Assembly (NCBI GenBank): GCA_025454115.1
Contig: JALOPB010000017.1
Span: forward strand, 1-37,928
DNA length: 37,928 bases
Source: Desulfobacterales bacterium
Lineage (GTDB): Bacteria; Desulfobacterota; Desulfobacteria; Desulfobacterales; SpSt-501
Reading direction: 5' to 3'
The notes under the pieces were generated by a model. It did not search any database. It saw only the letters and a list, made by a program, of their open reading frames with translations, and was not told the DNA's origin. Made by a program: the position numbers and the translations under genes. Position 1 is the stretch's first letter. Every line of letters begins with the position of its first letter. Below, piece by piece: positions 7,469 through 17,439 of the stretch.

Positions 7469-8395
7469 ATGATGCTCCAAGATATTCAACTGATGTCCCG
7501 AATTGCGGTTTCGATCGTCCTGGAGGCCGCTCCTTTTTTGCTACTCGGATCGCTAGTGTCGGCAGCCGTGGACCGATATGTGGACACGGAGCGCATCGTG
7601 AGCCGAATCCCTCAAGGGGCGCTTGGACGTATCACGGTCGGGCTATTGGGTGGAATGCTCATGCCTGTCTGCGAGTGCGGATCGGTACCCCTGGCGCGCC
7701 GGCTGCTGGAAAAGGGTGTCCCGCCGTTGAGCGCGGTTACCTACATGCTGGCTGCACCGGTTATTAACCCTGTGGTGATGTTGTCCACCTACGTGGCCTT
7801 CAGCGGGAACTTCCAAATGGTCGTTGGCCGGGTCTTTATAGTCGCCTGCAGTGCGGCTTTGACCGGATGGCTCTGCCGTGGCTACCTCCGCGCCGGTCGG
7901 CCGGCTGACTCCAAATGCTCGCTCTCGCTGTCGGACTTGAACCATCTTCATTCGCACGGCGCTCAAAGCCGGTCGACCGCTGGGTGCAACTGCCGAACGG
8001 TTTTGGATTTTCTCAGCAGCGGGGCTTCCGAGTTCCTGGAGATGGGGAAATACCTCGTTTTAGGCGCCCTGGCTTCGGCCGCCTTCAAGGTCTTCCTGCC
8101 CTGGCAGCTCGTTCAAGTGATAGCTGGCAGCATGCCCCTATCGATTGTCGTGTTGATGATTTTAGCGGTTCTGCTCTGCGTCTGTTCCGAGGCGGATGCC
8201 TTTGTCGCCGCTTCTTTTGTCTACGTGCCTCCGGCCGCGCAGCTGGGCTTCATGGCCTTGGGCGCCATGGTGGATCTCAAGCTAATAGGTATGTATTTTG
8301 GGGCGTTTCCAAAAAAAATGGCATGGACACTGGTCATCGTGCCGATGGTCTGCGTCCTCGGTTTAACCTTCTTTTCGGGATATCTGATCAGGTAG
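7469..8395 (+). CDS. Predicted permease, DUF318/ArsP-like (UPF0718, YcgR-type)
   Basis: About 308 residues with eight or so transmembrane segments. The family signature is clear: MPVCECGSVPLARRLLEKG followed by LAAPVINPVV, repeated in weaker form in the second half (LLCVCSEADAFVAASF). A hydrophilic loop (about residues 145-185) contains a His/Cys-rich stretch (HLHSHGAQSRSTAGCNC) that could bind metal. The family has been linked to export of organoarsenicals (ArsP), but most members are uncharacterised; the substrate here is unknown. The start is uncertain: ATG 7469 begins the recognisable protein, while an in-frame ATG at 7364 would add 35 non-conserved residues. The next gene starts 4 nt downstream, and this pairing with a TIGR03943-like protein is conserved in many bacteria. 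Confidence 0.8.
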   Translation: MMLQDIQLMSRIAVSIVLEAAPFLLLGSLVSAAVDRYVDTERIVSRIPQGALGRITVGLLGGMLMPVCECGSVPLARRLLEKGVPPLSAVTYMLAAPVINPVVMLSTYVAFSGNFQMVVGRVFIVACSAALTGWLCRGYLRAGRPADSKCSLSLSDLNHLHSHGAQSRSTAGCNCRTVLDFLSSGASEFLEMGKYLVLGALASAAFKVFLPWQLVQVIAGSMPLSIVVLMILAVLLCVCSEADAFVAASFVYVPPAAQLGFMALGAMVDLKLIGMYFGAFPKKMAWTLVIVPMVCVLGLTFFSGYLIR

Positions 8396-8399
8396 GCGG

Positions 8400-9191
8400 A
8401 TGAAACGTGCCCTGCTGGCGCTGGATGGGGCGTTTGTCCTCGGGTTGGGGCTTTACATGCTGCTTCTCACCCGAGCCGAAGCCTATGCGGCGTTTATGAA
8501 CCCCAGGTTCCGCCCGCTCACCGCTGCGGCGGCCGTCGGGTTTTTGATCGTGGGAGCGGCATTCCTGCTTCGCCCGGCCGGAGGCACCAACATACTGCGC
8601 ACCCTGTGCTATGCAATCTTAGGTATGCTGGCCCTAACTGCCGGTGACGGCACTTTAAAGGGTTCGGCCGGCTTTGCTGTCAGGCCTCCTCCTGAGATCA
8701 GGGTCGATCCAGACCCATATTTGGTCTGGAACGGAGATCGTTATCTCAAGTCGAATCCGGCCCGGCTTTTCCTGTCCGTGCAGGCTGATCCGGCCGCACG
8801 GTCGGATCAACGCTATGCCACGAGGGGCATCGTCAAACGCAGCGCCCAACTGGACCGGCTTGGGAAATTCGCCCTGCTGCGCGGAAACATGGTGTGCTGT
8901 TTGGCGGATGCCATCGCCATGGGAATGATGGTTGCCGACGAAGGGGTTCCCCCACCGCGGGACGGAGATTGGATCGTGGTCTTCGGGCGATTGCAGCTGC
9001 TGCCCGAGGCCGTCTTCATCACCGATCTGGGCGGCACGGACGAAGTCCCATTCTCGATGGTTCAGGACAAGGCTTTTCTTGCTGTGGAGGCCATCGAAAA
9101 AATGGAGCGGCCGCGTTTTCCGTATGTCTTCGAGTTGCCGCTGTCCGGCAAGGGGCCGCTTCGCCTGACAGGCGGCGATGACGATTATTAG
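8400..9191 (+). CDS. TIGR03943/DUF1980-like membrane protein (YcgQ-type), permease partner
   Basis: A 263-residue protein with about four N-terminal transmembrane helices (residues 5-25, 40-58, 64-82) and a soluble C-terminal domain. The domain motif GNMVCCLADAIAMGMMV with its Cys pair, followed by WIVVFGRL, is typical of the TIGR03943/UPF0703 family, which is regularly encoded next to DUF318 permeases and regarded as their partner subunit. The Cys pair suggests metal or redox sensitivity. It lies 4 nt after the permease gene and 9 nt before cbiR, so all three are probably one transcript. Biochemical function is unknown; partnership with the permease is the firmest statement. Confidence 0.78.
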   Translation: MKRALLALDGAFVLGLGLYMLLLTRAEAYAAFMNPRFRPLTAAAAVGFLIVGAAFLLRPAGGTNILRTLCYAILGMLALTAGDGTLKGSAGFAVRPPPEIRVDPDPYLVWNGDRYLKSNPARLFLSVQADPAARSDQRYATRGIVKRSAQLDRLGKFALLRGNMVCCLADAIAMGMMVADEGVPPPRDGDWIVVFGRLQLLPEAVFITDLGGTDEVPFSMVQDKAFLAVEAIEKMERPRFPYVFELPLSGKGPLRLTGGDDDY

Positions 9192-9200
9192 GAAACCACC

Positions 9201-10010
9201 ATGGTGCCAATGTTGAAAAATCGATTGCCATTCAGACTGGGCACCACCTCGTATGTGATACCCGACGATATCATTCCAAACGTCCGGTTTCTGGCAAACC
9301 AGGTGGATGACGTTGAAATCGTGCTCTTCGAGTCGACCGGTTTTTCCAACATTCCCTCCGAGGAGACCGTCCGCGCGCTCAGGGGGCTTGCCGCGCAGCA
9401 CGATCTGACCTATACGGTTCACCTGCCGATCGACATTCACACCGGCCATGCCGAATCCGGCGAGCGCCACCGGGCGATAGACGTCTGTCGCCGCATCATC
9501 GCGCGCATGGGTCCCCTGGAACCCTTCGCCTACGTGCTTCACCTTGTCGGCGATCGCCGCGGGGACTCACCTTCCGACGACATACCGAGATGGCAGGCCC
9601 TTCACCGGGATTCCGTCCAGAGTCTCATTCAGGAGGTCCCGCCGGAGAAACTCTGCATCGAAAACCTGGACTATCCCTTCGATCTGACGGCTGACATCGT
9701 GCATGATCTCGGACTCTCTAACTGCACGGACATCGGCCATCTGCTGCTTTGCGGAAAAGATCCCCGCGACCATCTGAACCGCCATTTTGCTGAAACCCGG
9801 GTGTTCCATCTGCACGGCATTGAGAACGGTGTCGATCATCGTTCCGTCCATCATTTGGATGTGGACTTTCTACATTATTTGTTTCAGCGGATCTCAGGTA
9901 ACAGCTCAGCAGATCGCGTGCTCACGCTTGAAATTTTCAGAATGGAAGACTTTCTGAATTCGATGAATTGGATTGCAGGATGGCTCGATGAGAACAAACG
10001 CATCAGCTGA
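9201..10010 (+). CDS. cbiR: Cobamide-remodelling phosphodiesterase CbiR
   Basis: A 269-residue TIM-barrel protein of the sugar-phosphate isomerase/endonuclease IV superfamily. The opening RLGTTSYVIPDDIIPNVRFL, then VDDVEIVLFES and LTYTVHLPIDI, are the hallmark of CbiR. Known CbiR enzymes hydrolyse the phosphoribosyl bond of cobamides so that the lower ligand can be exchanged. Probable metal ligands are Glu in VLFES, His in TVHLP, Glu in CIENLDY, Asp and His in CTDIGHL, His in FHLHG, Asp-His in GVDHRSVHH, and Glu in LTLEIF. ATG 9201 is preceded by AGGAAA. It is the third gene of the permease operon, an arrangement that hints at cobamide or cobalt salvage, though the permease substrate is unproved. 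Confidence 0.85.
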   Translation: MVPMLKNRLPFRLGTTSYVIPDDIIPNVRFLANQVDDVEIVLFESTGFSNIPSEETVRALRGLAAQHDLTYTVHLPIDIHTGHAESGERHRAIDVCRRIIARMGPLEPFAYVLHLVGDRRGDSPSDDIPRWQALHRDSVQSLIQEVPPEKLCIENLDYPFDLTADIVHDLGLSNCTDIGHLLLCGKDPRDHLNRHFAETRVFHLHGIENGVDHRSVHHLDVDFLHYLFQRISGNSSADRVLTLEIFRMEDFLNSMNWIAGWLDENKRIS

Positions 10011-10089
10011 ACAGATGCTGCGGATGGCTGACATCTACACGCCGCTGTTCGACGATATGGTACACTTTCCAAAAGCGAACTGCAGGGAA

Positions 10090-10410
10090 TTAGCCTGTCT
10101 GCGTATTTTTCAACACTCTCAGCGCATTTTCAAGCTCTTCGGTTTGCCGATCGCTTTGCTCCGCCGCGTTGCGAATCCATCGGGCCGCCTCATCCGCTCC
10201 AGCTTTGCGTGCGTCCTCGGCCATGCTGCGATAGGTCGCGGCGTGGTCTCGGTTGTGCCGGATGCTATGTTGCAGACGGAGGATCAATCGTTCGCTGGGA
10301 GACAGCGAAGACCCAGCCACATGTTCGTCCTCATGATGGTGCGAATGCTCTTTTTCACTGTGATGATGCTGATGCTCATGATGATTGGGGACTGAATTCT
10401 CCCGGTGCAT
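10090..10410 (-). CDS. Small histidine-rich protein, possible metal binder
   Basis: A 106-residue protein. Residues 10-30 are extremely rich in His and Glu/Asp (HHEHQHHHSEKEHSHHHEDEH), a typical Ni/Co/Zn-binding stretch. Residues 35-100 are a predicted helical domain (SPSERLILRLQHSIRHNRDH, then AAEQSDRQTEELENALRVLK), probably a helical hairpin. There is no signal peptide, so it is likely cytoplasmic, as a metal store or chaperone. The ribosome site GAGAGGAG is well placed. It converges on cbiR with about 80 nt between them. I do not recognise a named family. The neighbourhood (permease, CbiR) fits cobalt or nickel handling, but this is inference. Confidence 0.7.
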   Translation of the reverse strand: MHRENSVPNHHEHQHHHSEKEHSHHHEDEHVAGSSLSPSERLILRLQHSIRHNRDHAATYRSMAEDARKAGADEAARWIRNAAEQSDRQTEELENALRVLKNTQTG

Positions 10411-10529
10411 AGTACAACTCCTCTCTTCAACCGCAGGTATGTAGTGCGAATATCCTGCAACCTAAAATAGCATTGTTCTTCAAAAAGATAAATAGGTCTA
10501 CGTCGAGCAGGCTTTGTTAACATCCCGAT

Positions 10530-10558
10530 TTGACATCGATCTCGTTCCAGAATATCAA
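10530..10558 (+). promoter_or_regulatory. Probable sigma-70 promoter of nadE
   Basis: TTGACA (10530-10535), a 17-nt spacer and TATCAA (10553-10558) lie about 55 nt before the nadE start. The -35 is perfect and the -10 matches four of six consensus bases. Confidence 0.5.
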
Positions 10559-10614
10559 TAAGCAATATATGTTACCCGACTTCTTCCCATCAATAGGAGA
10601 AACCAGCGGAGATT

Positions 10615-11505
10615 ATGAAGCGAATAAAACTGGCACGAATGGACTGTGAACGGGTCAGCCGCGAAATCGCCGATTTTGTCATCGATCAGGTTCAATACAC
10701 CCGAACCACCGGCTGTGTCGTGGGGCTTTCCGGCGGAGTGGATTCGAGCACAACGGCGGCTCTGATCAAGCGGGCCTTCGATCGTCATGCCGCTGCACGA
10801 TATGAACTGGTTGGCTACATCCTTCCCTCCGGTCTCAACAAGCATGCTGACATTCAGGACGCAGAGGGCGTGGCTCGGCACCTCGGCATCCGTTTCGAAA
10901 TCCACAGCATCGAACAGCCGGTGGAGGGCTTCCGCGCAACCAACTCCGAAGCCTTTGATAGCATTTTCCACAAAGGTAACATGATCTCACGCGTGCGGGC
11001 AAACGTGCTTTCCACCAAGGCGGCCACCGAACATAAGATCGTTGCCGGTACTGGCAACAAGGACGAGGATTTCGGGATTGGCTATTATACCCTCTTTGGC
11101 GACGGAGCGGTTCACCTCAGCCCGATTGGTGGTCTTTCCAAGCGACTGGTGCGCGAGATGGCGGGCTATCTGGGACTGGGCGACCATATTGTCAACCGGG
11201 TACCCACCGCGGGTCTCGAGCCCGAACAGAGCGACTATAAAGACTTGGGCTACGACTACGATGTCGTGGAATTGGTATCGGAGGGCTATGTACAGGGATT
11301 AACGCCCGCTGAACTCGCTCGCCACGAGCAGATCGCACCGCTGGTCGAAAATCAGTTGGCGCATTACCGGAGGGTATTCGTCGCTGCCAAGTTCACCAGT
11401 GTGCAGCAGGTAGTCGAAGATGTGTTACGCCGTCACGAAATCGCAAAGGGGAAGATGAAAATCATTCATCCCCCCTCACCCAAGATTTCATTTACCTACG
11501 AATGA
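10615..11505 (+). CDS. nadE: NH3-dependent NAD+ synthetase
   Basis: A 296-residue protein carrying the ATP pyrophosphatase P-loop SGGVDSS (39-45) and the NadE motifs GTGNKDEDFGIGYYTLFGDGA and PTAGLEPEQSDYKDLGYDY. It catalyses the last step of NAD synthesis, amidation of nicotinate adenine dinucleotide with ammonia. No N-terminal glutaminase (nitrilase) domain is present, so it should use free ammonia. The length exceeds the 270-275 residues usual for the short form, mostly through a C-terminal extension (VVEDVLRRHEIAKGKMKII). The ribosome site GGAG sits close to ATG 10615, with a stronger AGGAG further upstream. Encoded alone, convergent with the thymidylate synthase gene. Confidence 0.93.
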   Translation: MKRIKLARMDCERVSREIADFVIDQVQYTRTTGCVVGLSGGVDSSTTAALIKRAFDRHAAARYELVGYILPSGLNKHADIQDAEGVARHLGIRFEIHSIEQPVEGFRATNSEAFDSIFHKGNMISRVRANVLSTKAATEHKIVAGTGNKDEDFGIGYYTLFGDGAVHLSPIGGLSKRLVREMAGYLGLGDHIVNRVPTAGLEPEQSDYKDLGYDYDVVELVSEGYVQGLTPAELARHEQIAPLVENQLAHYRRVFVAAKFTSVQQVVEDVLRRHEIAKGKMKIIHPPSPKISFTYE

Positions 11506-11534
11506 AGAATCAGTTATTGAAAAAGATCCGGGAA

Positions 11535-12326
11535 TTAGGTTCTCAGGCATCTCAATTTGGCAAGATCTTCGGCATATCCGTAAAGATGGAGGCCCTTGCT
11601 CTCGACGATCATTTCCCCGTCCTTCACGCCGATTTCAGCAGCCATGTATTCTTTTAGGTTTTGAATGGCAGCCAGGTTGGCCGGAAACCCGTTCCACAAA
11701 TCCCAGGAACGGAAATAGATCACAAAGTGCAAAAGCCCGTCCTGAACCCGGGTGTCGATGGATCTCAGGCATGGCGGATCCAAAAGGGTAATGTCGGAAG
11801 GGTGGGCCACCTGCAGCACCATCTGATTATTGCGGTGGCCGAACTTCTTATAGGTTTCGATCACCCACTCGATCTGGTTCAGGTAGAGGCTGCCGTTTTC
11901 TTCAAAAAGAACCCTGCCGTCCACCTCCCGCCGATCGATGATCTCCTGGTTATCCTCCCGCCACCATTTCAATTTATCGCCGGTGATCGGAACTCGCGTC
12001 AAGCGCTCGCCATAGGTGTAGGATTCTCCGGGCTCCTTTCTCGCAGACATAAGGTATTCGATATAGGCTCGACTATAGCCTGGTCCGCCATAGATATAAT
12101 CATGTTCAACTGGGTTGGGGATTCCGCAACTCGGCGGGATGTCCGGAATAAGCGGCAGCGTACCCGGATATTTCACATGGCCGGTAAAAAAGTCATATTC
12201 TAACCGAGTTTGTCCGGCATAGGACCCACGATCGATCACAAACCGGCTGCCGTGATCCAAAATATTGTGAACCGCTTGGAACCAAAGATCGGGAAGATCA
12301 CGTGCCTGAATTTGATGGATGTTCAT
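11535..12326 (-). CDS. thyA: Thymidylate synthase, archaeal-type ThyA
   Basis: A 263-residue protein. The catalytic region LLDPPCLRSID puts the nucleophile at Cys186. RSWD at 206-209 and FPANLAA (Asn217) match the conserved dUMP phosphate- and base-binding segments, and HLYGY (His247, Tyr249) the final H-x-Y. The N-terminal half, with DFFTGHVKYPGTLPLIPDIP, is unlike E. coli ThyA and resembles the shorter archaeal type. The reaction is methylation of dUMP to dTMP with methylenetetrahydrofolate; dCMP/dUMP hydroxymethylase is an alternative within the same fold. The ATG directly abuts the gyrB stop with no gap, so the two genes are co-transcribed, linking dTMP supply to replication genes. Confidence 0.78.
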   Translation of the reverse strand: MNIHQIQARDLPDLWFQAVHNILDHGSRFVIDRGSYAGQTRLEYDFFTGHVKYPGTLPLIPDIPPSCGIPNPVEHDYIYGGPGYSRAYIEYLMSARKEPGESYTYGERLTRVPITGDKLKWWREDNQEIIDRREVDGRVLFEENGSLYLNQIEWVIETYKKFGHRNNQMVLQVAHPSDITLLDPPCLRSIDTRVQDGLLHFVIYFRSWDLWNGFPANLAAIQNLKEYMAAEIGVKDGEMIVESKGLHLYGYAEDLAKLRCLRT

Positions 12327-14777
<2,451 letters not shown>

Positions 14778-14791
14778 CTACTGAAAAATTT

Positions 14792-15910
14792 TTATAGTCT
14801 CATCGGCATGATAACACTTAAATAGGATTTGTCCTTTTCACCCTCGATAAGACAAGGTCTTTCCTCGTTTACAATGTTCAAGGACACATTTTCATCATCG
14901 ATAACGTTCAACGTATCAATGAAAAATTTAGGATTAAACATAACCGTTATTTTCTTACCATTGAATTCAATAGGCATGTCCTCTTTTGATTCACCAATTT
15001 CAGGATTAGTAGATGAAATCGTAAGTAGGTTTTGGTCAAAATTAAATATAACACCTTTATATTCATCCGAAGATAAAATGGACATCCGTTTGAGCATCAT
15101 TAAAAACATCTGACGATTCATGATTAGGTTGTGGCCGGCTGGCTTAATGATAATATCCGAATATTTTGGAAACTCACCCTCAAGCAATCGGATGATGAGC
15201 GTTTCACTATCTTTCTTAACGATAAAATTGTTATCTTTAAAGGCAGCACGAACACTTCCTTCTGTTTCCAAAAATTTTCCAACTTCAACCAAACTCTTTT
15301 TGGGTATGAGAACCCCGGTACCATAAATTAAACTATCCGTTGGTTCAAAAACAAAATCCGCCTTGGAAAGACGGCTGCCATCAGTGGACACCAATCTAAA
15401 AATTTTCTTTTCATTTTCTTCTATTCTCTCTGCATATACTCCGATAATATGCGTTCTACGATCATCAGCCGCAGCTCCGATAATAACCGATTTAGCTATC
15501 ATCTCGGATAGCATGGATGACTCAATTTCAAAAAAATCAGCACTTTCGATCTTCGGTATTTCCGGAAAATCATCAGGGTTCAATCCAACGATATGATATT
15601 CAACGTTTTTGTTTCCAATTTCAATCCAATGATTTTCTTTTTCTTGTAATAATATTTCGTCACTTGGAAAATCCTTAAATATTTCAAATAGTTTTCTAGA
15701 ATTAATGGCTGCCATTCCATGAGCTTCAACCTTTGCAGAGTAGTTGCCTTCAAACCCGGTTTCTAGGTCGGTAGCTGATAGGCAAAGACCAGCATCCGTT
15801 GTTCGTAGCAAGACATTGGTGGTAATGGCTAAATTGGTTTTTCGACCAGTAATACCTTGAATTCTTGCTAAAACCGGAAGAATGTCAGCTTTCCGAACAG
15901 TCACTCTCAT
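14792..15910 (-). CDS. dnaN: DNA polymerase III beta sliding clamp
   Basis: A 372-residue protein of normal length with three clamp domains. It starts MRVTVRKADILPVLARIQGI, has KTNLAITTNVLL in domain 1, and ends with SYLSVIMPMRL, the usual C-terminal clamp motif. It forms the processivity ring of replicative polymerase. ATG 15910 was chosen because AAGGGTG lies about 7 nt upstream; an in-frame GTG at 15919 would add three residues. Base composition is clearly more AT-rich than gyrB downstream and than most of the window. dnaA and recF, its usual neighbours, are absent on both sides. Confidence 0.95.
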   Translation of the reverse strand: MRVTVRKADILPVLARIQGITGRKTNLAITTNVLLRTTDAGLCLSATDLETGFEGNYSAKVEAHGMAAINSRKLFEIFKDFPSDEILLQEKENHWIEIGNKNVEYHIVGLNPDDFPEIPKIESADFFEIESSMLSEMIAKSVIIGAAADDRRTHIIGVYAERIEENEKKIFRLVSTDGSRLSKADFVFEPTDSLIYGTGVLIPKKSLVEVGKFLETEGSVRAAFKDNNFIVKKDSETLIIRLLEGEFPKYSDIIIKPAGHNLIMNRQMFLMMLKRMSILSSDEYKGVIFNFDQNLLTISSTNPEIGESKEDMPIEFNGKKITVMFNPKFFIDTLNVIDDENVSLNIVNEERPCLIEGEKDKSYLSVIMPMRL

Positions 15911-15984
15911 CTTAATCACCCTTACTCTTTTGTATGTTTAAGTTTTTTAAAAATAAAAGATAAATGATTAATAAGGAGTGTTAA

Positions 15985-16137
15985 TATGTTCATAACCTTT
16001 TAACTTATTAAAATAATTTATAAAAAATTAATGTTTAATGTCTAAAATAAATTCCTTAATTTAACGATTAAAGCCTTTTATGAGCATATGAGCTCGATAT
16101 GCTATAATCATATACGATTATGAACATTTTATGTTCA
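15985..16137. repeat. AT-rich intergenic inverted repeats upstream of dnaN
   Basis: The whole 15920-16165 gap is very AT-rich. It holds a perfect inverted repeat TGAACAT-ttt-ATGTTCA (16121-16137), a further copy TATGTTCATA at 15985-15994, and a separate perfect pair AGCATAT (16083-16089) / ATATGCT (16097-16103) around a GAGCTC. The 9-mer TTATGAACA occurs twice, in opposite orientations (16118-16126 and, reversed, 15987-15995). It matches the DnaA box TTATCCACA at seven of nine positions, so it is at best a weak box. Candidate operator sites for dnaN, or part of an origin region. Confidence 0.45.
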
Positions 16138-16165
16138 AATTATAAACCTTAAAAAGGGAACAGTT

Positions 16166-16726
16166 TCAAACGTCAATAGATCTGATCCATTTCTTAATAT
16201 TAGGAACAACCTTTGCGGACCATTTGGAGGTGACTCTTATTTTAATGAACGCCTTAAACGCCAGTTCAATAAAATTTGTAATTTTATTGAACTGTTCGGT
16301 CTTGTCCAGTAAGAAAATCTCCATTTCTTCCGGGCTTGGCGGAAGCGGTGGTCCTGGTGTTTTAAAGTTGCTTAAGTTGAGACTCTCCCCCTTTAAACTG
16401 AACTGCCATTGATGTTCCCCGGTTTTAAAAATAAGGCTTAGCTCAGTCAAAAGAGCGCCCTTTTTCAAAGCCAGACGCCCCTCTTCAAGTCCTGCATCAT
16501 CTCCTCTGATGGAAATACGTTCAAGGGATTTATTTTTCCGGTTTTCGAGAACGATACGGTTGCCTATTTCTAAGGCCGTACAGTCAGGGTCGATTACTCT
16601 GAAAGTATTCTGGTCAGTTTCGATGAGAAACCACAGCCAGGTGAGAAACTCATCCCCTAAGAAACGATAGCGGTTATATGCGACAGCCAGATCCAACATG
16701 ATATGAGAATATTTTCGTGTTGCCAA
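16166..16726 (-). pseudogene. rdgC: RdgC C-terminal half, separated from the N-terminal half by an in-frame TGA
   Basis: A 186-codon reading frame continuing in exactly the same frame as the upstream rdgC segment after TGA at 16727-16729. Its content follows the second half of RdgC: GDEFLTWLWFLIET corresponds to the LTEWVR region of E. coli RdgC, and the segment DDAGLEEGRLALKKGALLTE, then WQFSLKGESLNLSNFKTP, matches the region before the RdgC C-terminus; a further helical tail is extra. The first possible start is TTG 16726, with no ribosome site in front of it. It may be a separately translated subunit, the product of readthrough, or the stranded half of a nonsense-mutated gene. Confidence 0.6.
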
Positions 16727-17341
16727 TCAATCTGAAAAGGGTATAGGAGAAAGGCCTATCAAGACATCACGTTCCTGATCGGACAGGTCTGAAAGTAATT
16801 CAGCGGCCGTGTAGGGAAAAATACGAACCAATGAAAGGTCAAAGGAACGTTTGAATAGAGATTCCAAATCCTCGTTAGAAGAGCGAAGGCTTGAAAAAAA
16901 ATAAATATTCGACTTTTCATAATCCCATATTAAGTCGTAAACATTGGGAGTCGAGGGAATCCGTATCGCTAAATCCGTTATGACCTTGTCTTTAATAGCC
17001 TTCTTCTCGTCTTTGGATAAGAAGCGACGCTTGGTTTTATCTAAGCGCTTGAAGGTTTCAAGCGTCACGTATTTTTTTAGTAGTTTGGCGGGTATTGATT
17101 TACGATCCACGCGTAATGAAAAAATGAAGAAATTGCCAAACAGAAACGAGGACGTTTCAAAGTTTGGTGAAAATGGGTTTTCGAAAGATGTCCAACCAAC
17201 TGATTTTTCAGAGATATCCTCATCAATATCGGCAATGGCATTTTTTCTTAAGCCCTTGGCGACAGCTTCGGTTACCGGTTTTTCGATTTTGCCTTCGACA
17301 CGGTAGCGCGATATAGAAACAGATGACGATAAAAGTCCCAT
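16727..17341 (-). CDS. rdgC: Recombination-associated protein RdgC, N-terminal part
   Basis: A 204-residue ORF starting at ATG 17341 (MGLLSSSVSISRYRVEG). The RdgC pattern is visible: GWTSFENPF, then a strand-rich block FGNFFIFSLRVDRKSIPAKL, a basic helical segment KRRFLSKDEKKAIKDKV, RIPSTPNVYDLIWDYE, and LFKRSFDLSLVRIFPYTAAELL. E. coli RdgC is a DNA-binding ring protein that limits RecA loading. Here the frame ends at TGA (16727-16729), roughly half way through a protein that is single-chain in E. coli. No selenocysteine function is known for RdgC and no convincing SECIS hairpin follows the TGA. Low-GC like dnaN. It is divergent from the EndoQ-UvrD gene and shares its 98-nt promoter region. 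Confidence 0.7.
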   Translation of the reverse strand: MGLLSSSVSISRYRVEGKIEKPVTEAVAKGLRKNAIADIDEDISEKSVGWTSFENPFSPNFETSSFLFGNFFIFSLRVDRKSIPAKLLKKYVTLETFKRLDKTKRRFLSKDEKKAIKDKVITDLAIRIPSTPNVYDLIWDYEKSNIYFFSSLRSSNEDLESLFKRSFDLSLVRIFPYTAAELLSDLSDQERDVLIGLSPIPFSD

Positions 17342-17361
17342 GTGATAAATTCCGAATAAAA

Positions 17362-17439
17362 ACACCACATATGGTGTAAAATAAAAATTACATAAATATA
17401 TAGCGTATTTACTTGCTTGTGACAAGTTAAATTTTACAC
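17362..17439. promoter_or_regulatory. Palindrome-rich divergent promoter region between rdgC and the EndoQ-UvrD gene
   Basis: Three symmetrical elements lie in under 80 nt: ACACCA-cata-TGGTGT (17362-17377), the perfect palindrome CTTGT-g-ACAAG (17416-17426), and an inverted pair GTGTAAAAT (17374-17382) / ATTTTACAC (17431-17439) bracketing the region. TAAAAT could serve as a -10 element in each direction. None matches a LexA box that I know. The EndoQ-UvrD ATG at 17440 directly follows with no ribosome site, suggesting a leaderless or tightly controlled start. Confidence 0.5.

Noticed and set aside
16690-16729. TGA in rdgC as a selenocysteine codon
   Set aside because: No Sec-containing RdgC is known to me, the residue is in a linker rather than an active site, and the only nearby hairpin is weak and lacks a suitable loop.
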